In this document: piece after piece, positions 46,736-55,548 of the stretch
Layout: each line of letters begins with the position of its first letter
Position numbering within the stretch: position 1 is the stretch's first letter
Source: Sulfurimonas sp.
GTDB lineage: Bacteria > Campylobacterota > Campylobacteria > Campylobacterales > Sulfurimonadaceae
DNA: 64,000 bases
Assembly (NCBI RefSeq): GCF_028713515.1
Contig: NZ_JAQTOD010000001.1
Coordinates: 372,001 to 436,000, forward strand
Reading direction: 5' to 3'
The notes under the pieces: generated by a model
What the model was told of the DNA's origin: nothing
What the model saw: only the letters and a program-made list of their open reading frames with translations
Databases searched by the model: none
Translations under genes and position numbers: made by a program

Positions 46736-47605
46736 TTAAAGTTCATCTGACATGCTCTTTCTTAGTTTCTCAAACTCTTCTGGAGTAAGCTCCATATCTT
46801 CCATTAGCTCTAATAGTGCTTCTTTGGCTTTTATATCTTCTTCGCTATCTTTGTTGATTGGAATGAACTCTTTTCCAATTATTCCCAATGATTTTTTGTA
46901 GTGTTCAGGAACAAGACTTGGATTGTGCTTTAGACATAAGATATAGACAATGCCTTTTAGCAACTCAAAGGTTTCTTTAGTCGGTTTTATGTCAAAACAT
47001 GAAACATATTTGAACAATCTTTCGTAGTCAATTTTGTCTTTAAAAATACCAGTATCCATATTTTGTTTGAACTCTTGTGCAGGAATAGTGTTCTTAAAAG
47101 TGTGATATTTATTACGAAGTTTTTTCATAGCTTCTTTGACAATTGGTCTATATTTTTTTCTGAAATAGTGTGCGGCAGCATAGTTTGCTTTTTGATTATT
47201 TGTATCGGCATTGAGGTTTATGTATGAACGAATGAGAATAGATTTGTTGTTGTATTCATTTGGTTCTATTATTCCCATATTGACTCTTTTGTATTGATTT
47301 TTAGTAGCGGTCACAATGCCTTTTTCAAAAGGAGTCTTGCCATCTTGGTCTGGATCTTTTTGGTTTAGATTGTAAACTTTCTTTTGAACTTTTTGGTATG
47401 CTTTTTTTATGAAGTTGTCTTTGTTTTCAGGTGTGTTATCGTGGATGAGATTGATTATTCTCTCAAAAGCATAGTACTCACTTGGGTTGAACTCAAGCTC
47501 TAAAGCTTCTTCACTGTAGTTTATTATATCATCTCTTATATCATCAAGAAACATTCCTAAATGCTCTTTGTTTAGTATGAAGCTTTCTCTTTTTTCTTTC
47601 AACAT
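46736..47605 (-). CDS. Hypothetical helical protein
   Basis: The 289-residue soluble protein is rich in charged residues and apparently mostly helical, with DPDQDGKTPFEKGIVTATKNQYKR in the middle and an acidic C terminus (ELMEDMELTPEEFEKLRK). No catalytic motif recognised. It may be an element-encoded regulatory or structural protein. Confidence 0.6.
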   Translation of the reverse strand: MLKEKRESFILNKEHLGMFLDDIRDDIINYSEEALELEFNPSEYYAFERIINLIHDNTPENKDNFIKKAYQKVQKKVYNLNQKDPDQDGKTPFEKGIVTATKNQYKRVNMGIIEPNEYNNKSILIRSYINLNADTNNQKANYAAAHYFRKKYRPIVKEAMKKLRNKYHTFKNTIPAQEFKQNMDTGIFKDKIDYERLFKYVSCFDIKPTKETFELLKGIVYILCLKHNPSLVPEHYKKSLGIIGKEFIPINKDSEEDIKAKEALLELMEDMELTPEEFEKLRKSMSDEL

Positions 47606-48080
47606 TTTTCTATCCTGTTAAGTGTGTCAATGTTTTTCTGCAAAAACCGCGCCTTGATTTCCGATACTTATACGAAGTATTTGGAGTGCGTTTCATAGCG
47701 CACTACCAAATTTTTACTATATTTGTACATTTTTGCGCCTAGCTTTCCGATTTACTTATTCAAAAAACCCCTATTTTATGGACATTTAAATTGTTAGGAA
47801 AATGCTAGTGCACTTGTTACTAAATCTTACTCTATAAATATCCATATTTTAGGCACTTTTTATAAAAGCGCACCTATGTTTTGAGTGTTGTATTTTCAAA
47901 ATATCTAAACGCACTTTGGCTTTTGCTACTCAATAATTTTAGCTTTGTAATACTCTGATAGATTGGTAAGTCTATTTCCTACATAAATTTTTCTCCTTTA
48001 AAATAAAAGTTCTAAAGACATTCATATTTTTTGTTTGTGAAAATATGAATATAGATATAAATTTTTAAAGGAGTCAACAA
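47606..48080. other. Spacer with direct repeats and hairpins, possible oriT or replication control site
   Basis: This is a gene-free stretch. GCGCCTTGATTTCCGAT (47649-47665) recurs as GCGCCTAGCTTTCCGAT (47735-47751, three mismatches). Between them are a short hairpin (ATACTT/AAGTAT, 47664-47680) and a longer one (47680-47690 with 47699-47710, one bulge). Such clusters beside mobilisation or replication genes can be transfer or replication origins. It lies upstream of a small TraK-like ORF, but the role is only suggested. Confidence 0.35.
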
Positions 48081-48245
48081 ATGGCAGCAAAAAGTAGAAT
48101 GGAAAAGTATAGAAAGGAAATTAAAAATTTAATTTTAAAAGGAGTATCTATAAGATCAGCTTGGAGATTAATAAATGCTGATTTACCCGAAGAAGGTAAA
48201 ATCAGTTACAACGCTTTTTATCATTTTGTTAGAAATAGTATCTAA
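48081..48245 (+). CDS. 54-residue basic protein, possible TraK/HTH-like
   Basis: ATG at 48081 has AAAGGAG seven bases upstream. The product is basic and helical (EKYRKEIKNLILKGVSIRSAWRL...), ending ISYNAFYHFVRNSI. The spacing of a helix, a G-S turn and a second helix resembles small plasmid/element DNA-binding proteins of the TraK kind. The good ribosome binding site and coding appearance support it; the family assignment is tentative. Confidence 0.55.
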   Translation: MAAKSRMEKYRKEIKNLILKGVSIRSAWRLINADLPEEGKISYNAFYHFVRNSI

Positions 48246-48269
48246 CATATGATATTTAAAAATCTATTT

Positions 48270-49022
48270 TTATCTAGGGAATAAAGTTTTAGTATCAATT
48301 TTTCTATGAGCTAGTACTATCATTGGAGTCATTTTTGATTCAATATTTTTAATTACTTGCTCATAATGAGTAATTAATCTTTTGCAGTCTTCCTCTTCTA
48401 AATACATGCTAATTGATGCTTCAAATTGTTTTTTGATTTGTGAAGTAAATGCAGGATTATTTTTAAATGATAATACACTATATCTTTTAACTAAATCTAT
48501 TAAATATGATTGATAAGGTCGTTCTGACTTATCCAGCTTGAGATTGTTTAACTCTTCATTATTATCTCTTACATATCTGAAAATATAATATAAAAACAGG
48601 AGCGGTCTGAAAGGGATATGCCCTTCTAGTTTAATTGCTTCTAAAAATTTTCTAATAGGTGATTTTTCTTTGTCATCACTTGCAATTCTTTTAATTGTAT
48701 CTTCAAATAAAATTTCATTTAACTTAATATTGAACTCTTCAGGGGTTAAAATCAAATCAATATCTTTAATGAGTTGCTGATTCTGCATAGTGATATTATT
48801 ATCATCTATATCTAAAAAAGCTGGTTCAATATCAGAAAAAATCCAATCAGGATTAACATTAAATATATCAAATAAATTTTTTAACACATAAAAATCAGGT
48901 GTTCTTTCATGTTTCTCATATTTACTTATTGTTGATTGGGTAACATTTAATTTCTCAGCAAATTCTCTTTGATTTAGTTTTTCAGATTCTCTAATAAATT
49001 TAATTTTTTCAAAAATTTCCAT
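48270..49022 (-). CDS. XRE-family repressor with long C-terminal domain
   Basis: The roughly 250-residue protein has an N-terminal HTH (IKFIRESEKLNQREFAEKLNVTQSTISKYEKHERTPDFYVLKNLF) and a long helical C-terminal region of unknown type. I start it at 49022, where GGA precedes the ATG; longer in-frame starts at 49037 and 49103 would run through an 18-bp palindrome that looks like its operator. It is divergent from the 49125 gene and likely controls the integration/replication genes. Confidence 0.78.
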   Translation of the reverse strand: MEIFEKIKFIRESEKLNQREFAEKLNVTQSTISKYEKHERTPDFYVLKNLFDIFNVNPDWIFSDIEPAFLDIDDNNITMQNQQLIKDIDLILTPEEFNIKLNEILFEDTIKRIASDDKEKSPIRKFLEAIKLEGHIPFRPLLFLYYIFRYVRDNNEELNNLKLDKSERPYQSYLIDLVKRYSVLSFKNNPAFTSQIKKQFEASISMYLEEEDCKRLITHYEQVIKNIESKMTPMIVLAHRKIDTKTLFPR

Positions 49023-49038
49023 TTTAGTCCTTGACATA

Positions 49039-49056
49039 ATATTACATATGTAATAT
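49039..49056. promoter_or_regulatory. 18-bp perfect palindrome, likely XRE operator
   Basis: ATATTACATATGTAATAT is a perfect palindrome located between the divergent repressor and the 49125 gene, 17 bases upstream of the chosen repressor start. It is the expected position for autoregulation. Confidence 0.6.
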
Positions 49057-49124
49057 AATATTCCAAATAAACTATTTAAGTTTAATAGTTTTATTTTAGT
49101 CATTATACAAAAAAAGGAGATTTA

Positions 49125-49742
49125 ATGCAACTAATTGAAGTTATAAGACACAGCGGTAAAATAAAAACTGTTGATGATTTATTGAACAACTTTAATTCAA
49201 TTACAGAACTAGCAAGAGATGATATTTATAAAATTGCTAAATCAAAGCGAATTTTATTTGCTGATTTTGATTTTGCATATGGCGAGGGAGTTGAGATGTT
49301 AAGAAGCCAGCTTCAAAAATCACATTTAAAAGGGATAAAAAGATTTTTAGAATGTGAAAATATAGATAATGCAATCACTTGGCTAATCCGACGAATCTTA
49401 GCAAACATGAGAAACATAACTACAAATAAAAAATTTAGACTCTATTGTGCACCAAGTTTCGCACAATTGCACGAAAACATTAAATCAAATAACGACATAA
49501 AAATAGTTCTTGAGCTTATAGAGCTTGAAAAATTTGATAGAGATACCTTAAAAAATGGACTTCAAAAAATGTTGGTAGACTCAATGTTTGATGAAGATTT
49601 TGATCACTTTGATGTGGAATATCTCTGTAAAAAGTTTAAATTTGAGATGTCGGAAATAGTAGGAGCCCAGGTAATGAATTTGCAAAAGTATAAAAAGGAA
49701 CAAACTGAAAGCGGCCACCTCCAGCTTGTTTTTGTATTTTGA
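49125..49742 (+). CDS. Hypothetical element protein
   Basis: The 205-residue soluble protein is preceded by AAGGAG. It is helical with an even charge distribution; YCAPSFAQLHENI and LADFDFAYGEG-type stretches are present but no family is recognised. It opens the same-strand run with the RepA-like ATPase, HTH protein and integrase, so it probably belongs to the element's replication/excision module. Confidence 0.65.
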   Translation: MQLIEVIRHSGKIKTVDDLLNNFNSITELARDDIYKIAKSKRILFADFDFAYGEGVEMLRSQLQKSHLKGIKRFLECENIDNAITWLIRRILANMRNITTNKKFRLYCAPSFAQLHENIKSNNDIKIVLELIELEKFDRDTLKNGLQKMLVDSMFDEDFDHFDVEYLCKKFKFEMSEIVGAQVMNLQKYKKEQTESGHLQLVFVF

Positions 49743-49763
49743 TAATCGTCGCAGGAGACCAAA

Positions 49764-50882
49764 ATGGATGACATACTAACAAAAATAGAAGAAAAAATCA
49801 AAAAGCAGCAAAGGATTCCTGAGCTTATCGAAAAAATTGATTTAATCCTTTTGAACAAATACCACTATCTCAATGATAGTGAAAAAGAGGCGTTGCAAAA
49901 TGAAAGATTAATATTAGAAAATGATCTTTTAAAAGTAAATATAACTTTAGAAGAGAAGCATAAAAACTTTTTTTACACTTATGATGATATTAAATTTGCA
50001 CCCAAAATAAAGTGGCTTATACCAAATCTCATACCAAAAGGAAGCATTGGAGTGCTAATAGGACCAAGTGGTAGCGGTAAAACAACTTTAGTAGTGCATT
50101 TGTGTTCAATTATTCTAGAGAGCTTTAAAGATGTTTATATCATCTATATTGATGGAGATATGAGTGTCAGTAAAATAAAAGAGCTTGGAATTGAATCGTT
50201 GATGCATTGGCATAATAAGAGATTTTTGTATGCTGGAAAAAATTCAGATTACTTTTCAGAAGCCTCGCAAAATTTACTTAGAGATACAGTCATTGAGCAA
50301 AAAAATAATCCTGAGAGAACTTATCTAGTAATTGAAGATTCACTTACGCTAACTGCTAAGAAAAAAAGAGGTTTTATCGATACAGATTATTTATACAAAT
50401 ATGAAAAAATGCTTCGTGATGTAGGTGGCGGATCGTTTTTGGTACACCACACAAACAAGGCTGGAGTATTTGCAGATACCCAACAAATTGAAAATTTTGC
50501 AGATTATACCTACATGATTGAGCGAAATGAATTTAACTCTTGTATCTTGCTTCATCCGCAAAAAGCAAGTCGTTATGACATCAAAGGGAGAGCATATATG
50601 ACTAAAGAGAGAAAAATAGCAGAAGAAGTTGATTATGACACTTTCAATATCAGTCAAAGAGAGTCAAAGTTTGTAATGTACGTAATCGATGCACTTGAAG
50701 ATGGAGAGATGAACCAAAGCGAATTGTTATCGTACCTTGAAAAGGTAAAGTTTTTTAGCGATTATAAAGTGGGACAGAAAAAAGCTATCAAATGGTTGCA
50801 AGTTTGGGGAGATAAAGGAAAATGGATCTATGAGCAAAAACCAAGTGAAAAAAATGCAATCTTCTATCGCCTTGAGAGTTAA
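49764..50882 (+). CDS. RepA-like RecA-fold ATPase
   Basis: The 372-residue protein has Walker A GPSGSGKT (100-107), IIYIDGDMS, Walker B TYLVIEDSLTLT and GGSFLVHHTNKAG (sensor region), matching the RepA/AAA_25 hexameric helicase-like proteins of plasmids and integrative elements. The N-terminal 70 residues are helical; the C-terminal 90 look like a winged-helix region. It probably acts in replication or processing of the excised element. Confidence 0.75.
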   Translation: MDDILTKIEEKIKKQQRIPELIEKIDLILLNKYHYLNDSEKEALQNERLILENDLLKVNITLEEKHKNFFYTYDDIKFAPKIKWLIPNLIPKGSIGVLIGPSGSGKTTLVVHLCSIILESFKDVYIIYIDGDMSVSKIKELGIESLMHWHNKRFLYAGKNSDYFSEASQNLLRDTVIEQKNNPERTYLVIEDSLTLTAKKKRGFIDTDYLYKYEKMLRDVGGGSFLVHHTNKAGVFADTQQIENFADYTYMIERNEFNSCILLHPQKASRYDIKGRAYMTKERKIAEEVDYDTFNISQRESKFVMYVIDALEDGEMNQSELLSYLEKVKFFSDYKVGQKKAIKWLQVWGDKGKWIYEQKPSEKNAIFYRLES

Positions 50883-50982
50883 GCTGAAAAACTTGCAAAA
50901 CTGCCAAAGTGCGAACCAAAGACTGTCGAAGAGTTAAAACTTTTTTAAATTATGAATACATACAAAGAACTGGAGGAAAAAT

Positions 50983-51330
50983 ATGTTTGAAGCACTAGAA
51001 GAAGCATTGGTGAAAATTTTACAAAAACTTGATTTTCAAGAGGAACTTTTGCAACTTACAATATCAAGTCTTAATACAAAAAAACAGGTTGCCAAATTTT
51101 TGGGTGTATCTACATCAACAGTATCAACATACATTAAAGATGGTCGTTTTACAGAGGAAATACACTATTTTAATAATCAGGATGGCAAAGAAGAGTTTAT
51201 TCCAGAGGGAATTATAAAATTCAAACAAGAGTTAAAGCATCGCAAATATGAGGTTAAAAAAGTAGAAAAAACTTTAAATCCTATTGCTTCAAAATTTTTG
51301 AATAATCGAAAGGTTGTTTCAAATGGCTAA
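50983..51330 (+). CDS. Excisionase-like helix-turn-helix protein
   Basis: The 115-residue protein has a MerR/excisionase-type HTH in the middle (SLNTKKQVAKFLGVSTSTVSTYIKDGRF) and a basic C terminus. It overlaps the integrase gene by eight bases, a common arrangement for excisionase and integrase pairs. It may direct excision or regulate the integrase. Confidence 0.72.
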   Translation: MFEALEEALVKILQKLDFQEELLQLTISSLNTKKQVAKFLGVSTSTVSTYIKDGRFTEEIHYFNNQDGKEEFIPEGIIKFKQELKHRKYEVKKVEKTLNPIASKFLNNRKVVSNG

Positions 51331-52504
51331 AAATATAAAATATGTTTATGGTGAACTAAAATTTACAATCAAAGAGCAATTTGGACATTGGTATTTGGAT
51401 TTTTATTTGCTATCTGGAGAAAGACAGCGAGGTACTACAAAGCTAAAAGCAACAGCTGAAAATTTAAAAGTTATAAAAAGGCAAGTAATTCCTGATATTT
51501 ATGAAGGATTGGGAAAAGAGCCTATTGGCATAGAAGAAGAGGTTAAAACTTGGACACTTCAAGATTTTGCTGATGAGTTTTTTGAGTTGCAAAAAACACA
51601 AATTAGAGCCCACACTTTAGAAAGAAATATCATGCACTACAATAATCATATCGCACCATATTTTAGTAAAAGAGAATTGCAAAGCATCGCACCTTTAGAG
51701 ATTGAAAAGTGGCAAAATCAACTTTTACAAAAGTATAAGCACCTAACTGTTCAAAAATTTAGATCTATTTTGTTTTCTATTTATGACAAAGCTCTTCACA
51801 ATGACCTTGTTTTAAAAAATCCACTTGAAAAAGTTACTGCACCTAAAGTTCAGTTAAATAGACCAACAACTGCAATAAATCCTTTTACAGAAACAGAACT
51901 GGCTAAAATAATTGAAAATGCCAATGGTTATATGAAAAACTTTATCCAATTTATGGTGGCAACTGGGATGAGACCAGGAGAAATTGTTGCTTTAAAGTGG
52001 AGTGATATAAATTTTGAAAGAAAAAAAATTGATGTTGAAAGAACACGCATAAGATCTAAACAACCAAAGGAAATTAAAGACGGCAGTACAAAAACAGACT
52101 CAAGCGATAGAGGTATAGATATGCTCACCCTTGCAGAGGAAGCATTATTGAGACAAAAAGAATTAACTGGAAAATATGAATATATCTTTATAAATCAATC
52201 AAAAAAACCATTTTATGCTCACGATATAGTTGGAGTGAACTTTGATAAGATATTAAAGAAAAGTGGGGTTGAAGATAGACCATTGTATAATTTGAGACAT
52301 ACTTTTGCATCACAACTTATATCAAAGGGTGCGGATATTACTTGGGTTTCAAAAATGCTAGGTCATAAAGATGTTTCTATTACATTGAAAATATATACAA
52401 AGTTCATTCAAGAAGACGATGAGACCAGGCTTAAGAAAATAGCTAAAATAGACAAGTTTATGGTCAAGTTTGAAAATAATGATGATGAGAACATAGATAA
52501 ATAG
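51323..52504 (+). CDS. Tyrosine-type site-specific integrase
   Basis: The 393-residue protein has an N-terminal arm-binding region, a SAM-like core-binding domain (about 80-170), and a catalytic domain with R217 (ATGMRPGEI), R325 in LYNLRHTFAS, H348 (MLGHKD) and nucleophile Y358 (IYTKF). The first position of the HxxR box is Tyr, a variant seen in related integrases. The start at 51323 lies nine bases after AAAGG. The gene ends 12 bases before the ybgC start, next to the right att repeat, as expected for the enzyme that inserted the element. Confidence 0.9.
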   Translation: MAKNIKYVYGELKFTIKEQFGHWYLDFYLLSGERQRGTTKLKATAENLKVIKRQVIPDIYEGLGKEPIGIEEEVKTWTLQDFADEFFELQKTQIRAHTLERNIMHYNNHIAPYFSKRELQSIAPLEIEKWQNQLLQKYKHLTVQKFRSILFSIYDKALHNDLVLKNPLEKVTAPKVQLNRPTTAINPFTETELAKIIENANGYMKNFIQFMVATGMRPGEIVALKWSDINFERKKIDVERTRIRSKQPKEIKDGSTKTDSSDRGIDMLTLAEEALLRQKELTGKYEYIFINQSKKPFYAHDIVGVNFDKILKKSGVEDRPLYNLRHTFASQLISKGADITWVSKMLGHKDVSITLKIYTKFIQEDDETRLKKIAKIDKFMVKFENNDDENIDK

Positions 52505-52515
52505 GGGATTATAGA

Positions 52516-52896
52516 GTGCAAATACGAGTCTATTACGAGGATACCGATGTTGGTGGCGTTGTGTATCACTCAAACTATCTTAACTTTTGTGAAAGAGCTA
52601 GGAGTGATATATTTTTTAAAAAAGGTTTGAATCCCATCTTGGAGAGTGGTCATTTTGTGGCAAAAAAGTTAGAGGCAAACTACATAAGTAGTGCGAAGTT
52701 TGGTGATGAGCTTGAAGTTGCAACCGTACTTAAAGAGATGAGAAATGCTTCGTTTGAGCTCTTGCAGGTTGTTTTAAAAGATAATAAAAAAATATTTGAA
52801 TTAAAGATTGTTTTAGCCTATGTATCGCATGAGGCAAAGCCCCAAAAGATTACATCTGGTGTTAAAGAGATGTTACTGAATCTCTTTGATGTCTGA
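52516..52896 (+). CDS. ybgC: YbgC-family acyl-CoA thioesterase, start rebuilt by the element
   Basis: Hotdog-fold thioesterase of 126 residues acting on acyl-CoA near the Tol-Pal system in other bacteria. VYYEDTDVGGVVYHSNYLNFCERAR holds the catalytic Asp region. The start is GTG at 52516 with AGGGG nine bases upstream; both come from the integrative element, since the native start is left behind at 19946. The body is intact. Its last 24 bases overlap the opposing periplasmic-protein gene. Confidence 0.88.
   Translation: MQIRVYYEDTDVGGVVYHSNYLNFCERARSDIFFKKGLNPILESGHFVAKKLEANYISSAKFGDELEVATVLKEMRNASFELLQVVLKDNKKIFELKIVLAYVSHEAKPQKITSGVKEMLLNLFDV
52519..52542 (+). repeat. attR-like direct repeat forming the new ybgC start
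   Basis: Right copy of the 24-bp repeat; exact core GAGTCTATTA at 52526-52535. Four of the five differences from the left copy are synonymous in the ybgC frame. Confidence 0.75.
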
Positions 52897-54051
52897 TATA
52901 AATGGTTTAAAGGTTGTGAAAGATGGCTGTAATAGCTCTATCGGATAGACTATTTGGTTGTTTATGACATCTATGTCGTACTCTCTATCTTCTTTATATA
53001 CGGTATTGTAAATAAAGTCTACGCCAACCGTAGTTGTGTAGTTTATCCAATCATACAATATATCATTATCAAGTAGCGCATTTGTCTCTATAAGAACATC
53101 TCTGCTTTGGGTGATTGAGTTTGCTATTATCATATCTTTTATGTCCTGATACTGCGTCATTGAGAGCAGTAGCGGGTTGTAGTTCGTTTGAGTGGAGAGG
53201 ATATTTACTGCATCTGTATTAAATAGTGTCAATTGAGAGACAATCATTCCACTTTTTACAATCGGAGTGTTTAGTATGACTGAACTGTTATGAATGCTTC
53301 TGTTGTTGCTAAGCTGTTTGTCTAGAGCCGTTGTTTTTTCTGGAACCAGATACTGGGTTGTGGTTGATTTTTTGTATAGCTCACCATTTTTCTTCTCTTG
53401 ATAGAAAGAGAGTTTTTTACCAACACTTGACTCATCATGAAATATAATAAGCGGAGATTTTGCATACTTTAAAAGCATATCGCTTTGTGCCCTGTAGTCG
53501 ATTCCTCCGTAGTATAGATACTTCGAGTTACTTGTTGCATCTTTTTTATTTATAGCTGGAAAATATACTGTAATATCTGGATTGACTTTAGCAACAACAT
53601 CCGCACCTTCTTGTGTCAGCGTAGCAACTACATAACAAAAATCATCATCTTTTATCTTTTTAAATGCTTTTGATATCTCTTCAAAACTCTCATTTTCAAT
53701 TTTGTAAACTTTTAGTTCAAAAGGTCTATTTTTTGATACTAAATACGCCAATGAGGCATTTGTTGTTGATGAAGCATATCTCCCTATTTTTTTATATGGT
53801 AACAGCATTGCTATTTTTAGTGAAGAGCAAACTTTTGACTTAGATTCTAGTAAATTGATATTAAGTTTTTGTTCAGATTCTGTTAGTTTTGTCTCTTGCT
53901 TTGTTTCTGGGAGTTTTTTTTGTTGAGAGATATTTCCCACTCTTTTTATTACAATGTTTGGTTTTGTATCTGCTTTGGCTTTTGTTTCACCTTCTGGAGC
54001 ACCAAAGAGCAGGAATGGAAGCAGAATAAATAGTAGCTGTTTCTTTATCAT
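52873..54051 (-). CDS. Periplasmic protein, possible LpoA/binding-protein fold
   Basis: The 392-residue protein has a signal peptide (residues 1-18, ending LLFGAPE), a Lys/Glu-rich linker (residues 20-70) and a domain starting with LKIAMLLPYKKIGRYASST, which resembles the type 1 periplasmic-binding fold of LpoA/LppC. There is no lipobox Cys. Function not assigned; a cell-wall or sensing role is possible. Convergent with ybgC. Confidence 0.65.
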   Translation of the reverse strand: MIKKQLLFILLPFLLFGAPEGETKAKADTKPNIVIKRVGNISQQKKLPETKQETKLTESEQKLNINLLESKSKVCSSLKIAMLLPYKKIGRYASSTTNASLAYLVSKNRPFELKVYKIENESFEEISKAFKKIKDDDFCYVVATLTQEGADVVAKVNPDITVYFPAINKKDATSNSKYLYYGGIDYRAQSDMLLKYAKSPLIIFHDESSVGKKLSFYQEKKNGELYKKSTTTQYLVPEKTTALDKQLSNNRSIHNSSVILNTPIVKSGMIVSQLTLFNTDAVNILSTQTNYNPLLLSMTQYQDIKDMIIANSITQSRDVLIETNALLDNDILYDWINYTTTVGVDFIYNTVYKEDREYDIDVINNQIVYPIELLQPSFTTFKPFISDIKEIQ

Positions 54052-54284
54052 AGACGACCTTTTATGGTTTTGTTTAAATTCTTAACGCAAGTCTATGCTG
54101 AGAATTTTAAAGCTTTAAATCCATGCTTTGAAAAGTAATTTATGAATAAAGTATGGATATTTTATTATGGATTATTATAGCCATCATGAACTTAGAATCA
54201 ATTTGAGCGTCACATCTAATTGTTTAAAAACTTAACACAAAAATAGGACATCTGTCCATAAACAGTGTTTTTTCTTTTAAAGTT

Positions 54285-55247
54285 CTACTCTTGAATACAA
54301 ATCTCTTTTTTGCCAATATGCACAATTGTTTGATATGTAACGATTAGTATAATTATAGTTGTAACGGTCACCATTACATAGGATAAAATTTCCAAAAATA
54401 GAGATCCTTTTATGTGATACATCAACATGGTGCTTATTGTCATTGCAGCTACTGGAAATACAAAAGCCCACCACGAGATAAAGAACTTTATTTTTATAAA
54501 ATTTTTATACATAAACAGAACCAAAAGTGTAAAAAATAGAGCAAGGTTAAACAGTACAAGAGCAAAAGTATCAACAATTCCAAATATTTTAAAGTAGGAT
54601 ATAAAGCCAACTGCTGGAGGTGCAATCAAGATAAAAAGTGTCGGCATAAACTTTACGGCTAGTTGATTATGAAAAATTATTCTGTTAAGTATTACAGAAA
54701 AGAGGATAACCCAAAAGAAAATTCCAACACTGAAAAAATATACCAAAACATCAATATCAACAAATCCAATGCCACCAACGGGAATCAAAAGATTTCCAAC
54801 AATTGGAATAAACCAAGCAGGGTTTGAGTGGTCTAGTTGTTGATTTTTATTTATCCAAAAAGAGATGGTATACATGGTTAGATAGAAGTGTAAAAGCATT
54901 CCAGGATACCAAAAAATGGCACTTACAAAAGAGAACTCTTCTTTGTATATAATGGCTAGCATCAACATGGAGATTGAAATAGCTGCAAAAAAGTTTATTC
55001 TTACTGGATGAGAAAACTCGTTTATTACAGCCATCTTGTATTTAAGCGCTTTTTTTAGATAGATTGATAAAACAACTAGAAAGATAGCGGTTGTAAAATA
55101 GATTAAAATTTCACCTATCAAAGAGGGAAAGCCAAGCCATAGAGCAGCTTTTTGATATGTTATGGTAAGACCACTTAGTCCCATGATTATGGCAAACATC
55201 ATAACTGGAAAAAATTTTAGTCTATTTAGCTCAATTACACTCTCCAT
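54285..55247 (-). CDS. TDT (TehA/SLAC1) family transporter
   Basis: The 320-residue integral membrane protein has about ten hydrophobic segments. It begins RLKFFPVMMFAIIMGLSGL, typical of the tellurite-resistance/dicarboxylate (TDT) family, and contains HSNPAWFIPIVGNLLIPVGG, the conserved NPAWFIP motif of TehA-like channels. The substrate may be an anion such as sulfite, malate or tellurite; it is not fixed by sequence. It stands alone. Confidence 0.87.
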   Translation of the reverse strand: MESVIELNRLKFFPVMMFAIIMGLSGLTITYQKAALWLGFPSLIGEILIYFTTAIFLVVLSIYLKKALKYKMAVINEFSHPVRINFFAAISISMLMLAIIYKEEFSFVSAIFWYPGMLLHFYLTMYTISFWINKNQQLDHSNPAWFIPIVGNLLIPVGGIGFVDIDVLVYFFSVGIFFWVILFSVILNRIIFHNQLAVKFMPTLFILIAPPAVGFISYFKIFGIVDTFALVLFNLALFFTLLVLFMYKNFIKIKFFISWWAFVFPVAAMTISTMLMYHIKGSLFLEILSYVMVTVTTIIILIVTYQTIVHIGKKEICIQE

Positions 55248-55401
55248 TTAGAATCCTTAATCATTAAAAATTATAATTATTATAAATAATAGTGAAATTT
55301 ATAATAAATGTCAATACTAAAATAAAAATCTTTTCCCTATAGATGGCACTAAGAAATGTCTATTGTTTGTCGATAAAAAATTATAATTTAAGGAGCATAT
55401 T

Positions 55402-55548
55402 ATGAAGATTGAGCACTCAGATATATTACTTTTTTCTATATATTAGAAAAAGACAAAGCCAAAAAAAGAGTGGATTCAGCGGTCTGGATTATGGCTAGTT
55501 GTAGTTAGCCTCGTTTTAATTTACCAAACAGCTCTTTATAGTTTTTAG
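55402..55548 (+). pseudogene. Small membrane peptide gene with in-frame stop
   Basis: With AGGAG six bases upstream, ATG at 55402 reads 14 residues to TAG (55444-55446). The same frame continues with a basic stretch and a hydrophobic helix (SGLWLVVVSLVLIY) to TAG at 55546-55548. The two parts together look like one 47-residue membrane protein broken by a nonsense change. The last 33 bases overlap the opposing glycosylase gene. Confidence 0.35.

Larger units (their letters stand above)
19949..52542. mobile_element. Integrative element / defence island inserted in ybgC
   Basis: The element spans about 32.6 kb between two imperfect 24-bp direct repeats, 19949-19972 and 52519-52542 (19 of 24 identical, with the 10-base GAGTCTATTA exact in both). 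The right repeat lies just past a tyrosine integrase gene. The right copy forms the present 5' end of ybgC and the left copy is the displaced original. The interior carries integrase, excisionase-like, RepA-like and XRE genes, and cargo made of restriction, toxin-antitoxin and other defence genes. Conjugation genes are essentially absent apart from a possible small TraK-like ORF, so it is probably mobilisable rather than self-transmissible. Confidence 0.82.

Noticed and set aside
54277-54474. Antisense ORF inside the TDT transporter, and many similar antisense frames elsewhere
   Set aside because: They lie wholly within better-supported genes and lack family features; they are reading-frame shadows.
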